Source of the DNA: Asterias rubens
Taxonomy: Eukaryota > Echinodermata > Asteroidea > Forcipulatida > Asteriidae
Reading direction: 5' to 3'
DNA length: 64,000 nt
Assembly (NCBI RefSeq): GCF_902459465.1
Contig: NC_047062.1
Location: 30,560,673 to 30,624,672 of the forward strand
Shown: one piece after another, positions 12,901 through 30,500 of the stretch
Numbering within the stretch: the first letter of the stretch is position 1
Layout: each line of letters begins with the position of its first letter
The notes under the pieces: generated by a model
The model's input: the letters and a program-made list of their open reading frames with translations, nothing else
Told to the model about the DNA's origin: nothing
Database searches by the model: none
Position numbers and translations under genes: made by a program

Positions 12901-14501
12901 AAATGCACAAAATATTTAGTAGCCTGAAGTTTCAACCCTATCACACTCTTTCTTAGCCTTCAAGAAAGACTCTGCTATGGTCGAAATGTCAGGCCACAAG
13001 TTACATGTACTTTGTTTGCATTGTGTTCGTTCCTGAGTCTGATTTACACTAACCTTTCGATATCATGCACCAACACTTGGTCATCATTTCCCCCAGAGTA
13101 TAACTTGGTGTTCTGACTGTCAAATGCCAGGGAGAAGACGTTGGAGTGGTGTTCACCTTTCATGACCTCGAATCTGCTGTCCAACGATAAAGCCTCTTGG
13201 ATGTTCCACAGAAGAATACGACGGTCATCTCCACCTGTAGAACACAAAGTGCAAAGGTTACGCACCTTAGGAAAATATGTAGAACCGGATGCAGCTAACT
13301 AAAAAGATTTCTTTTTCTGGTATGACTAATGACATTAAGAAAATATTGGGCCTATGATTATTCTGATGTGGGGCAATGAAACGTATCTGACTGACACTTC
13401 AATCCTTAAATCAGAGTCAACCTCAGCTGTCCAAAAGCTTACATGTTCCGACACTCCTTTAATCATGATAATGTATTGTCCTACATATAATTCTAGGAAA
13501 AGTTTCCGTATGGGGGCCACCACTTTTTTCATTCGACATGAAATAATGTAGTATCATATTTATCTCAATGAGATCCCTTTTTGTAAAAATGAGTGAAAAA
13601 GTGGTGGCGCCATACGGAAAGTTATCCGTTCCGACACTCCTATAACCATGATAATATATTGTCCTACGTATAATAACTCTTTTTTAACCCCAAGTCAAAT
13701 CCTAACCCTAACCCTAATTCTAGTATTGATTATGAGAGCTAATTAGAAGACAGGGGTGTTGGAAGATAGAGTAGTCGATGTCCAGAAATGTTAACAGAAT
13801 TAAAGAGGACCATGCCAGGCACTTTGATCTAATTAACACAAAGTGTTGAAATGATAAAAACAAGCCCAGCTTCCGTGATGGTATTGACAACTTAATTTGA
13901 GGAATTTGATAAACACAATTTTCTTTAGTTCCTAAAACAATAACAATAGGTTGACAGGTCAGCATGGACCCTAGGTAGGGGAATTGTTCCGGCCACGAGA
14001 TTAAAACTAAATGCACGCGCTTGAACTGTTTTAAAAACCTGGTAAATTTACCATTTTCGTTTTAAATGCCTCAAAAACCAACCTTCATCTTCTATGTGTA
14101 ATCCAACATCCATTAACCCCCCCCCCCCATGCCCCCCCCCCCCCACCCTCCCCTTTTAAATGACAGGGACTGAGCATGCCGAGTGACAGCCAGCTGGCCA
14201 GTGCAGAGCAGTGGGACTGTGCTGTGAGCGATTTTAATTAAATTTATCTCAGATATTTAGCAATCTGTTCTGTATTTAATGTAAGGCATCCAGTGTTAAT
14301 TGTTAACTTACCTGAAGCCAGAAATTGGCCACCTTTATTGCTGAATTCAATTGCATTCACACAGCCAAAATGCCCAACCAGATTGCGATTGTACAACGAC
14401 TTCGCTTTGCACACACGGTCACGGAACAGTCGGTTACAAAGTAGCGGGTTGCCGGTAACTGCTCGTTCGTTGATGAAGCCAGTGAGAGAAAGACTAGCCA
14501 T
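6930..14501 (-). CDS. DCAF5: DDB1- and CUL4-associated factor 5 (WD40 substrate receptor)
   Basis: Eight coding exons on the minus strand: 14501-14312, 13234-13054, 12365-12226, 11391-11262, 10791-10578, 10027-9961, 9197-9079 and 8483-6930. All have GT/AG borders and the phases close to 2595 nt (864 aa; human is about 940). The start ATG at 14501 gives MASLSLTGF. Residues 1 to about 365 form WD40 repeats, with diagnostic stretches GHFGCVNAIEFSN, GEHHSNVFSLAFDS, ATANSKEGVALWDVR, MSVRFN and GHRSIVNQVRFN, and SHDYADQS just after. The WDTR and WDVR boxes are the WDxR motifs that DCAFs use to bind DDB1. The 1.5-kb last exon encodes a low-complexity acidic/Ser-rich tail with a basic KKKKRK patch, a likely nuclear signal. 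DCAF5 recruits substrates to the CUL4-DDB1-RBX1 ligase. The gene shares an upstream region head-to-head with NDUFAF7. The family call is firm; the tail is poorly conserved, as usual. Confidence 0.95.
9240..9760 (-). mobile_element. SINE, minus strand, split by a nested foldback
   Basis: SINE tail (TTATAAAGTGCTT) begins near 9240 and the B-box region (GGGTTCAAACC) near 9512. The SINE is interrupted at 9540 by a palindromic element and resumes at 9701 with GAAACACTAGAG and CTGCTCGGC. The resumed part is what the head of this SINE family should contain. Confidence 0.65.
9541..9700. mobile_element. GC-rich palindromic foldback nested in a SINE
   Basis: About 160 bp with ~50-bp inverted arms beginning GGGCCTTTCTCAAAGCTCGG and rich in GGCTC/GAGCC. 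It sits inside the tRNA-like head of a minus-strand SINE, so it inserted later. The target duplication is at most 2-4 bp and ambiguous (CCTG on both sides). Confidence 0.8.
11575..11735. mobile_element. Diverged GGGCCC-type foldback fragment
   Basis: In the DCAF5 intron: GCTAAGCGCATAAAAATCTTGCTTAGC on the left and TTTGCTAAGCAGTCTTTTGTGCTAATGAAATTGG on the right match the arms of the full copies at 32611 and 51399, but the copy is degraded. Confidence 0.6.
13440..13680. mobile_element. Foldback element flanked by direct repeats
   Basis: Arms AGTTTCCGTATGGGGGCCACC (13501) and GGTGGCGCCATACGGAAAGTT (to 13623) form a hairpin. A ~50-bp direct repeat (GTTCCGACACTCCT..AA(T/C)CATGATAAT) flanks it on both sides at 13446 and 13628. 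The same arms appear in multiple copies at 58533-58887. Confidence 0.75.
13699..13717. repeat. Short interstitial telomere-like repeat
   Basis: CCTAACCCTAACCCTAA, about 2.8 units of the TTAGGG-type telomere repeat on the minus strand, in a DCAF5 intron. Short enough to be chance or a repair scar. Confidence 0.5.
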
Positions 14502-15553
14502 AACTAGCAATTGTCAAGAATCTATACCCGAAGATCGCATCTTCTATCCACAAACCAACCAAGGGAAGACAAGGAAACTGGGGTTTAAAGAGGGGACGTC
14601 GTCACTGTAAAGAGTTGGTCGTGAGTCTGACGGCAGCCATACTAGATAATTAATCGATTACTTGCAGTTTGAATCTTATCGATTCTCGACTCGGTGTTGC
14701 GCTTTTAATATTTTGCCGAGTTGTGACTGATCGACTCTGGACAACAACAGTTGTGTGAGGGCGCTGTGTGCAAAAACAAACAACAGTCAAAAGTTTCGTG
14801 CACAAAAGGAGAACAGGATGCAATAAAAACACTCATTGTGATTGACCAGTCGAAGGGATCGTTAAGTATGCTTTGACAGTTATATTATAATAAGGGCCTG
14901 TCTATAATAATGTGGTCCAAGCTCCGTAAAATGCTGCCCTCCCTCTGCACATTCTGAAAGAAGTCAGTGACAGTGTCAAAAGTGTCAGTGACACTTCTTT
15001 TACTAAAGTAAAAAGTTACTCTTGTCAATGTCAACTTATAAATAAGTCTTAATTTCTTTTCTTCTGTTCAAGCACTGAGTAGAAACCATTTTTATTTTGG
15101 GTTTTTTTCCCACTTATAATCGGGGACATTAAATCTCAAGTCCTAAACCAAAATGAAAACAAGTAGGCCCCTAGGCCTAGTTGCAGAACTTTAGAAACTA
15201 GGATGGCTCTAAAACTTAGCCTAGTTAGTAATAGACCTTATGCACATGACGTCATTTCAGTACGGCGCCCCCGCATTGAGGTCAAAAGGAGGTTGTTCAT
15301 TGGCCAATCTATGTGCGTTTCGATTGTTTCGTCACCATTTGACCTCAAAGATGGCGGCTGGATGACGTCAATGCATAAGGTCTATATTAGTATAGATAGG
15401 GCCTATATGTTTCTGTAGTACTGGTTCTAGTTCTATGGTATTGGTAGGGAACTTTATGTTTAGGCTGGCAATGCCAACTAATTTGTTCTGCTGAAATTAA
15501 AACAAATTGACTGTGTTTATGTTTCTGTTTTTCTTCCTTTTGTTCTTCCAGAC
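14502..15553. promoter_or_regulatory. Shared head-to-head promoter region, DCAF5 / NDUFAF7
   Basis: About 1.05 kb separates the divergent start codons of DCAF5 (14501, minus) and NDUFAF7 (15554, plus), so 5' UTRs and a bidirectional promoter must lie here unless distal exons exist. No clear TATA box was seen. A 153-bp MITE (15232-15384) inside it carries two TGACGTCA palindromes and an AAGATGGCGGC motif. The NDUFAF7 start codon sits 3 nt after a CAG preceded by a pyrimidine tract (15540-15551), so a non-coding first exon spliced at this point is possible. Promoter function is inferred from layout only. Confidence 0.5.
15232..15384. mobile_element. TA-flanked MITE with two CRE palindromes, upstream of NDUFAF7
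   Basis: 153 bp with TAGACCTTATGCA at the left and TGCATAAGGTCTA at the right. The terminal TA pair fits a Tc1/mariner-type TA target duplication. TGACGTCA lies at 15247-15254 and 15363-15370, and an AAGATGGCGGC (YY1-like) motif at 15348-15358. A second copy lies in intron 4 of NDUFAF7 (17365-17537). Confidence 0.8.
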
Positions 15554-21726
<6,173 letters not shown>

Positions 21727-22026
21727 CCTTGACTCATGTATTGCTAAACACAGACTTGACAGAAGATCAGGATTTGATCTCAATCTAAACTAACTTCTTA
21801 AAGAATGGCAACCTCATCCCTGCTGGTTGGCAAAAGGGAACATCACGCTGTTTTGTACCTGGGTAATGGGTGCGTGACGCAGACGAGATTGTGCGTCTGC
21901 TTAGTGCATAATTTTATGGCGTTTGCCACCCAAAAGGGTCTGTATGCATGTTTCATGAAAAGGGTCCATTACGTAGAAGCAATGTTAACGTAATTAATTG
22001 TCTCAAGTGGAGAGGTTTGAAGTTGG

Positions 22027-22044
22027 AATAAATCAGGAAATAAA
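22027..22044 (+). terminator. NDUFAF7 polyadenylation signals
   Basis: Two AATAAA hexamers (22027-22032 and 22039-22044) lie about 300 bp after the NDUFAF7 stop codon, followed by T-rich sequence. They are the first good signals downstream of the gene on this strand. Confidence 0.6.
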
Positions 22045-22416
22045 TATAATTTTCTTCATATCAGTTTGCAGTGGACTTTATAATGATTTATTCAAACTCT
22101 TTTTCAAATATAATTATCATAACACACCAAACGAATAATATTTGTATATATTTGTACATTTTTATATATTATTAAGAAATTATAATACAATACAAACTCA
22201 AGCTTCAACTTAACCCAGATCTGTAACATTCAGACCCAAAATGCATGTAAAAATGTTAAGGTTTGTTTGTTTGTTGTTTGTTTTTTTGAAAGAAGGAATG
22301 ACCAAAAGGACATCTTATTAATTTATAAAAAAAAGCCAACTCGAGTGGTTTTTAACCAGGATCCTTCCTCGTTCTAAAAAAAATCCAACGTAATTTGGTG
22401 TATAAGTCAACAACAA

Positions 22417-22870
22417 AACTGTTGGAGTCTGATTATGATGGTATGCCTGATCCCAAGTAGGACATGATCAGTTTACTGGTCCAGTCTTCAGTCCAACACC
22501 ATACAGTTACTCAACACCCAAACTGTTGGACTGTTGTGGTTGTATGCCTGATCCCATGTAAACCATCATCAGTTTACTAGTCCAGTCTTCAGTCCAACAC
22601 CATACAGTAACTCAACACCCAAACTGTTGGACTGTTGTGGTTGTATGCCTGATCCAATGTAAACCATCATCAGTTTACTGGTCCAGTCTTCAGTCCAACA
22701 CCATACAGTAACTCAACACCCAAACTGTTGGACTGTTGTGGTTGTATGCCTGATCCAATGTAAACCATCATCAGTTTACTGGTCCAGTCCTCAGTCCAAC
22801 ACCATACAGTAACTCAACACCCAAACTGTTGGACTCTGATAATGGTGGCATGCCTGATCCCGTGTAAAAC
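22417..22870 (+). repeat. 101-bp tandem repeat, about 4.4 copies
   Basis: Copies begin AACTGTTGGACT at 22417, 22521, 22622, 22723 and 22824; the middle units are exactly 101 bp and almost identical (GTATGCCTGATCC, AAACCATCATCAGTTTACTG). It lies just beyond the NDUFAF7 poly(A) signals. It is a minisatellite with no spacer pattern. Confidence 0.9.
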
Positions 22871-23118
22871 AAAAGTAATTACTACATGTAGTGCAGTCTT
22901 CTGGGGGTATGTTTAAATACAAATGTGTATTTATTGCATCTTGATTATAAAAATACCACAAGTCCAATTATCAACACCACTGATGCATCAAATTAATGGA
23001 ATGACAAACCCATTTGACATTCCGAATCACTTTAAACCAAATCATCCGGGATGTAAAATAAAAAAATAAATAAACAAAAAACGATTAATAAAATCCTTAA
23101 CCACACAGATAGACTTAT

Positions 23119-23318
23119 AAGGGCCCAGTTTCAGGGAGCTGCTCAAGCAGAAAAGACTGCGAAACCGTTTTTTTCTGCTAAGCAAAATTGAGCAGGATGC
23201 CAGTCACGAACCAGAACTGTAAAATGGTGTTTTGGCTGGTAAACTTATTCTACTAAGCATATTTCTGTTGTGCTTAGCTACTTGTTGTGATTGAGCAGCT
23301 CTATGAAATTTGCCCCCT
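23119..23318. mobile_element. GGGCCC-type foldback, diverged
   Basis: Begins GGGCCCAGTTTCAGGGAGCTGC and ends GAGCAGCTCTATGAAATTTGCCCC, with internal CTGCTAAGC and GTGCTTAGC. Same family as 32611-32851, but with a different interior (GCCAGTCACGAACCAG). Confidence 0.65.
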
Positions 23319-23369
23319 GAAATTGTCCCGTCAATTTCAACAATACATGTGTACAAGCTGTGTTTTGAT

Positions 23370-23679
23370 CATAGAAATAGAACCCGGAGAAGGCAGAGTG
23401 TCTCATTGTGCGTGTGGTTTCATTGTGAGACCATTTTTATGTACGCGCATGCACCATTTTTGTTACGCGTGTATATGGCAAAATATTTTGCCATATGATG
23501 ACATCATCAGTGAACAATGAACACAAGAAACGGTCTATGTGCGCTGACATCTTGCCATACACGCGTCTTGCGCGATGATCATTTTGCCGTACACGCGTAT
23601 CGCGCGGTATCGATGCGCCATGTCCACAGACGACACAGAGGGTGGCCGAGCTCAGCGTTTTCCGGGTTCTATTTCTATG
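23370..23679. mobile_element. MITE with CATAGAAATAG ends and 8-bp TSD
   Basis: 310 bp. The terminal inverted repeat CATAGAAATAGAACCCGGA at the left matches TCCGGGTTCTATTTCTATG at the right. The target duplication GTTTTGAT is exact at 23362-23369 and 23680-23687. The interior contains TACGCGT motifs and a TTTTGCCATA inverted pair. Its TSD size and first bases (CATAGA) match the element at 18804-19099, suggesting one superfamily. Confidence 0.9.
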
Positions 23680-24230
23680 GTTTTGATCCAAGTGCCAGAG
23701 AGACTTTTTCACAGTACTACCAAAAGAATCTTTATTCGTTCAGAAAGGTTCATACTTCACACACAAATTGTGAAAATTACGTCACAATTAGAAAATTGCG
23801 CTCACAAGATTGTTTGCGTTATGTAATTCGCTTTGTGTTCGCTTTCACATGAATTATGAGCTGGGCTTAACAGTGTGTTGGAAGGGCAAAACCCAAACAG
23901 CAAACGAAAAACATTATTAAATGTTGCATGCAAATTGAATAATAAGCAATTTCATATTCATAAATCTAGCAAAAGTAAAAAAAGAAAATCTATAAAAGCA
24001 AATTTATAAGAGCAATAGGTTATTTAAAAACTGCAAGACAGATTAGGAGCATAATAAAATATCAGTAGCAGTTAATAGGAAAACTTTGGCTTTAAATTTC
24101 AACTCAATCAGATGAGAAAACTAATACGGTTCTATTCCGAACCAAAATCAGATGAATTACACTGGTGACTTTTACTGCATTTTGCATCACAAACTGACAT
24201 AAATCTAATAAGGGAGTGTTCCTTAAAGTA

Positions 24231-24450
24231 TCAATTTGCTATAGTGACACTGGGGGGACTTGAACCCACACCCATCGAGTATAATGCCTGTAGCTGGGAA
24301 GAGCAGCATGTGCAGTGGTAGAGGTTCCACATTGACACTGGTGGGACTCGGATCCACCTCAAACTCACCCAGCAAGGTGTACATGTATCTAGAATGAACT
24401 GTATGTGTGGTCCTATTTTGCTCCATAGTGACTAGTGGGACTCGAACCCA
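24231..24450 (-). repeat. Three B-box-like repeats about 90 bp apart
   Basis: On the minus strand GGGTTCAAGTCCCCCCAGTG (24262-24243), GGATCCGAGTCCCACCAGTG and GGGTTCGAGTCCCACTAGTC occur about 90 bp apart, each resembling the T-arm of a tRNA. No acceptor stem pairs with them, so they are SINE-like fragments, not tRNA genes. Confidence 0.45.
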
Positions 24451-24604
24451 CCACTATTGTTAAATTTGATTCACATAAGTTAACAACTTCACCCTGCGTT
24501 TCAATATTTGAAATAATTGGACACACCTTTTTCAAATCCTCACTGAAGCTAGCCCTGGCTGCCTTACACTTTCGTATTATACTACAATGACGTCCTGGAT
24601 ATCA

Positions 24605-24766
24605 GGGTCCATTTCTGGGGCGAAAAATTTGCGAAGAATATATGACGACCACAACCCACCGCAGACATATGCCGCCATGGAATGTGAATCTGTTGAAATT
24701 AGTGGCTTGTTGCAGGTAAAATTTGAGTTATGAAGCTTTGAAAATGTTCCGCCCCAGAAACGGGCC
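24605..24766. mobile_element. Foldback element with GGGG(C)-rich ends
   Basis: Ends AGGGTCCATTTCTGGGGCG and CGCCCCAGAAACGGGCC are inverted repeats, about 160 bp in all. An ORF of 43 codons with a donor-like CAGGTAAAA lies inside but is explained by this element. Confidence 0.6.
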
Positions 24767-25369
24767 TTAATAGTTAGGACTCTGTATCTGTGTACAGAGA
24801 AAGAGTCCTATATAGGGCTACACTGAAGCCTACTAGCTTAACTGCCCAAGATCCAATGATGGAGTATTTACATTACATGCTGGAATAACCAAAACTTATA
24901 GTTGCCAAAGAATTGTCCAGAAATCCACCACATAACTCATTGGTTCCTTTACAAATGTCGCCATCTGAACACACTGTTATTTATACTTTGTGTATTATAT
25001 TAGAACATTCTACCAAAAATCCCAAGGAAAAACATGGAAATTTACAAAACATTGGATATACTTAAAATTATCCAAATCTTATGAGGGTTAGTGGGGGGTT
25101 TTTCAGTGAAATTTATACAAAATTAGTGATACATATTGCAGCATTTTTGTATTGATAGTGTGGATCAAGTTAAACCATGAGCTCTCTACTGCAAAAAGGA
25201 AATCATTCCAACAGAGGGCGGTATCATCCCTTAAGCTGCTATTGTCCCATGCAGCGGCCAATCGGTCACTGATGACTTCATTTCCGGAAGCAATGATTTG
25301 TATTCCTTGGCAAAATTCCTTTGCATTATTTAACAAATGAATCACCCCAACTCATACAAAGATTATCAA

Positions 25370-25635
25370 TGGGTGCGTTTGATTAGCTTCCCTGGGTCGA
25401 CCCTGCGGTGCTCATTCGGGTGAGCCCCTGACGAGAGCTAATCGAACGATCACACTCGCCCTCTCGTGGGGACCGGAAGTCATGCACCTCGGGTCACCCC
25501 AAGTGACCCACTCCACAAGCAGGGCACTGGGGGCTGACCCAGGTGAGCCCCTGGAATCCTGGAATGACGTCCAGCTATTCGAACAGACCGGGGGCAGACC
25601 GGGGTCGACCCAGGGAAGCTAAACGAATGCACCCA
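25370..25635. mobile_element. GC-rich MITE, 266 bp, long inverted ends
   Basis: Left end TGGGTGCGTTTGATTAGCTT, continuing CCCTGGGTCGACCC, matches the right end GGGTCGACCCAGGGAAGCTA... in inverse with few mismatches. Interior rich in GGTGACCC/GGGTCACC. No TSD longer than 2 bp is evident. Confidence 0.8.
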
Positions 25636-26602
25636 TCCCCATTACATGGTGTTACCGCAAACCACCACTATATCGTAATTCCACCATGCAAAGTTTCAAA
25701 TCCTACTTATGAACTTTCCTCTGACATCAGTTTGTGGGGTAAACATGGCCCCAGTTAAATAATTCATAGTCCAAAGTGGATGATAATGAATGGTCAGACA
25801 GTAAGATGATCAAATGGTTTACACAAATGTGACAGAACTGATTAAGGAACTACGATCCCGGCCATATATCTCAACACAACTCTTTTTTAATTTTTTTTAA
25901 ATATATATTTTTTAACTTAATTATTTGGCCTGGAATTTCATGTTGAAAAGAGCAGGGCCATTTTCATTTTGCAAAGGGCACTTCAAGTGGAAAATCTTAA
26001 AGTTAACGGGAAACTTTTGAAGGGCACCAAGGCCAAGACCAGGGGCAACAGAGGCGTGTAATTCCAGACCTGGTACGCCTCATCCTGCAAGCAGTGAATG
26101 TCTTCTTTTTTTATGTTGTATTAGCTTTTTGAATTTTTCATGTGAAAAAAAAAGTCACACAATCTTGGCCCTACATGTATATCAGCCCCTGTTCAATGCT
26201 GGCTCTCGTTACGTGGTCTCCCCTCCAGCTGGGGTTAACAACATACATTGAGTGGGGGGGAGAGGGGGATGGAGAAGGGTATGTTTAGTTTCACATGACC
26301 CAACCATTTTGGCGAGAATTGTAGTTTCCTGAATTGACGCCCTTTCTTTTTTTTTTTTTTTTACATATTCATAAAATCCATCACATTTACATTTGTACAA
26401 CAAAAATGGTGCCAGTCAGAAGGGTTTGAAATTAGCATAAAATCAATCAATAAATATGTGACTTACTCACTTCCTATGTAAAAAGTATTATTCACAAGAA
26501 GAGAACAAGATACAGAAAAATATTTATAGAAATCAGTATGGAATTTGTTCTCATGATTACAAAGTCATGTTTGTGCTCTTTCATTTTAAAGTTAATGAAT
26601 CA

Positions 26603-26760
26603 GCCGTCGATTTCACAAAACTCTTCCTAACTTAAGACTAATCTTAGGACTTAGGACGAGTCCCAAGCCTGCACTGTAGCATGCAGACCTTAAGATTAAT
26701 CCTAAGTTAAGACGAGTTACTCGTCCTAACTCGAGATAAGACGAGTACTAACTCTTTGTG
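26603..26760. mobile_element. MITE of the GTCGATTTCAC family, truncated right end
   Basis: GCCGTCGATTTCACAAAACTC is followed by TAATCTTAGGACTTAGGACGAG and its inverse CTCGTCCTAACTCGAGATAAG. Other copies are at 33669-33826 and 35533-35704, where the right end GTGAAATCRGCTGC is the inverse of the left. Confidence 0.7.
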
Positions 26761-27113
26761 GCAGGTTTTTTCTATAAAGGGTCTGGGTACTTTTTTTAGG
26801 ACTCAAAACACAAAAACACAATTTTCGTCTCAGGAGACGAAAATTATTTTAGCATGTAAAATATACTTTCGTGGCATTGTTTTACTCATTTCTCAAAAAA
26901 CTGTAGCACCTCAGTCAGCAAGCAATATTTTAAGGTAAGCTTTCTACTATCTTTATCTTCAAACAGTGTAAGTTTAATGTAAATCTGTGGACATTGTGTT
27001 TTGTGTTACAAAAAGTACCCAAATCCTTAACCATTACAGATTTAGGTTGGAGTGTATTCATAAACCATTTTTGGCCTTTTTTTCTTTTTTCAATGAAAGT
27101 CCCTGTGTGTCTC

Positions 27114-27546
27114 CTATATACCTTGATGTAAACTCCTATGTTGGTTGGATTGCGATGAAGAAGGTTGACCCGACAGCCCTTGAGGGGGGTTATTGTTGTC
27201 CCCGCCTGCAGCCTCTGGGGCAGGTGGGTTGTCATCCCCTGGGGGCGTGTCCACAGTTGATTGGGCGGGGCACTCAAAATGAACGCAGTGGAATACCTGA
27301 CAGAGTTACGACAGAACACCATGAACTTATGAACATCAAATACACTAAGTGTCAGTGTGTTTCCATGGCAACGTATTAAACATCATACACAAGGAGCTAT
27401 GGGACGTCTCAAAAGTCGGGCACTTTGTTGGGGCGAAAGAACGTCCCCATTAACAAACTTTGGGACAATTTACAGGTAACCAGTTTCAGGCTGTCTCCAA
27501 TAAGACCATTTCTGAATGATGGACAACGGCGCCTTATAAATATTCA

Positions 27547-27579
<33 letters not shown>

Positions 27580-30500
27580 CTTGGGAATAACAATAACAAT
27601 AACATAGTGCTGTATCAACCCCTAGGGGCATATCAAAGCCATCAGTATATTTTCCTGCAAGGTATGTGGAGCTACGTTTGAAGTATGAGATCTATTCCTA
27701 GTGAGGTTAGCGAGTTACAGCTAAAAGAATGTCTCTTGAGCTGCCGAAGTGTTCCTTGTGCATGCAGTGCAGTTGGTTGGCTTCAAGTTGCCTGAAAACA
27801 GTGCCCTGTGTGACACAGCCTTATTAAGGCCCGATCCGAATTGGCAGCTATGGCTGCGGCTACGGCCGGATCGCCGCGTCATCATGCATTGAAGTATAGG
27901 ACGCTCTTAGCAACACCCCAGGCAATGGTCGTAGCCGCAGCCGTAGCCACCATATCGGACCAGCCTTAGTCTGTAAAAACCAGCTTAGCCTGTGGTTAAA
28001 GTAACACAAGTTATCGTGAAATTACCAATAAAGGCCATTTTATGTCAACTGGTGATTTTCAACTTACCTCATTGGCTGTATTGCGAGTTCCAACAATTCT
28101 AACAAACGTGATGGCTTGCCTTTGAAATGTGAGATACTGCCAACCCCTGTGAAGAAACAGGTAATCCAGAAATCATTATCATTAAGGTCTTCGCCAGCTG
28201 TTAAGTATCAAGCCTGCGATTTCATCAACCTTGATCCCATTTCATGAAGCTCCCAAACACACAAATCTACTTAGCATGGATAATTCTGCTAAGTCGATTA
28301 CCAGCCGAGTTGAGGTGAATTCAATATACTAATATGGAACTCACTACTGGTTTCCTGTTAACCTAGCACTAACTGCTTTAGCAGCCCTGGACCCTGATCT
28401 TACAACTTAACTTAACTTAATTGCATTGATAAATCGCTTTAACACTGTTTCGAAGCTCTGCGCAGTCAAATACATATGAACACAGAATAAAAACACGAGG
28501 AGAAATAGCAATTTGATTGAAAATACACAACAATACACAAATACACAGCAGTTAAAAAAGAAGCAACTGGAGTAGTTGAGTTTGAACTTCTTTGTTGCAT
28601 CTTCTGTAGGCGCTTTGTAACCTTGGTAAAAAGGCGCCTCATATAAAGAAATGCTGATATGTATGTAGGTAAAAACAAACACATTATATACAATAAAGCG
28701 CAAAAATATGCGTCACGTGGACCCAGAGGAAATCCACCTCGATTCTGATAAAGAGCAAGACAAATTTAAAACAAGAGCAAGATCTCCTCTTAGACCGAAA
28801 AAACGCACACACATAACTATTTAAGCGGACCCACCTGCAAGCCTGCTTGGTCTTATCAGCAACCTTGACCCAAGTGTTCTGATCTGTAGACACTTCCACA
28901 TAGTAGCTATAGGTCCTAGCATCACAGTCCCAAAGCAACATTCTAAAACAGAATACAACCAATGTGAAGTGTTCAAGAGTAATTAACTAGACATTTAGTG
29001 CTCTTAGAAAATGGAACACGTTTGAGTAAAAAGAAGGTTTCACTAAAATACTAATACAAAAAGTAACAGGCCTATCAACATTTAACGCAAAAATTACTTC
29101 TAAACCCAATCATATAATCCAAGAAAAATTACAGGAATGTTACTGCCACAAATTCTTAAATAGCGCAGTTTACAATAACCGTCTCAATGCGCTTTACATC
29201 AGTGCCCTGGTCATTGGCCAACATCATTCCTTTTGGCTTTCTCAGCTCCCAGGGGAGTATACAACCTGGGCAATCACTAGCGCTCCAAAGGCTTTGTCAT
29301 TTAAACAATATCAACCTCTATTCTCGCGGGTACCCATTTATAACCTTGGGTGAAGAGAAGCAATTATAGTAAAGTATCTTGCTCAAGGACACAAGTGCCA
29401 CGACTAGAACCCGAACCCACACTCCCATGACTTAATCACCAGAAATAATATATGCTCTAGTTATTTTTCTTCTTCTTCTTCTTACCTCATACAATCTATG
29501 ACGTACGGCTGTGCTAACTGTACCACTATGGACCCACTTCCAAGTTGATGGCATGTGTAACCAGAGTCCCAATCGTAGTTTTTTGTATCACCGTTTAGTA
29601 GAGCATTCCGACTGCGACTCACTCCTTCAATAACGCTAGCACTGGCTTGGATGGTGGCTACACTCTCCTTCGGTACTGTATGGATGAAGCAAATTATTTA
29701 TTTTAAATCTTTAGAAGTTTACACAAGAAATACAAGTTGAACAGTAGGACAGTTCTTTTCAGAACTGAGAAGTCTCCCGAACCCCCCGAACATCTACTCC
29801 GTGGTGGTAGAGTAAAGCAAGACAGTTCTCTAAGAACAAACTCTACCTGGCAAGTAGATACACACATGGTGTTACCGCAAACCAAATATACATTGAACAA
29901 AAGAGGATAGACAAGTTTGAAAACTGTCATCTTAAGATGTGTACAGCCAGAGCCCTGCCAACAATAAACATATAACTATTTAGCTATTAAAACGAAGATT
30001 GCACCAAACATTCACATTCCAATTTTCATTGAGCATAATTTGGGGGGAGATTATCAGACACTGCTTTAAGACAGCAAAAACAAAAGTGTACAAATTTTGT
30101 ACCCTGGCCATTTGTTTTTGTTTCCTGTCGTAAGCATGTCTCCATTATATATAGTTGACGCTACTCGGGCCAAACTCGGCTCGAGACGTTGTGACCACAG
30201 GTTTGTCCAAAGTTAGAAATTCGTCTCTGCTATCCAGGCCGATCCAGGGCAGCTTGAACAGCTTGATCGTGTTGTAGGCCTATGGCGTTGAGGTTGTCTA
30301 CAAGCTGTGATATGTAGGTGCATCGAAGGCTTCCACCCTGTCAAATGGGTTCAGATGGCTGGTCAGATGTCTCCATTGCTGCAAAGCAGTATTCCTTTTA
30401 GATGCTTTTCAGTTGGCTGCCTCAGAGTGGCATATTAAAATTACCCTGTCTGATAAAAAACTGTTTTTTCTAACACTTACCGACAAGGCCCTTCTCCAGT

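Larger units (their letters stand above)
22871..27113. other. Intergenic region between convergent NDUFAF7 and BTBD9
   Basis: Apart from the elements listed separately (foldbacks at 23119, 23370, 24605, 25370 and 26603) I see no coding exon. There is (T)n at 26348-26362 and a dispersed-repeat fragment at 25920-26080. BTBD9's 3' UTR must extend below 27114. Confidence 0.5.

Noticed and set aside
24588..24716. Open frame of 43 codons from an ATG ending in a donor-like CAGGTAAAA, resembling a first coding exon.
   Set aside because: It lies almost wholly inside a foldback element (24605-24766), and no acceptor continues it in a recognisable protein.
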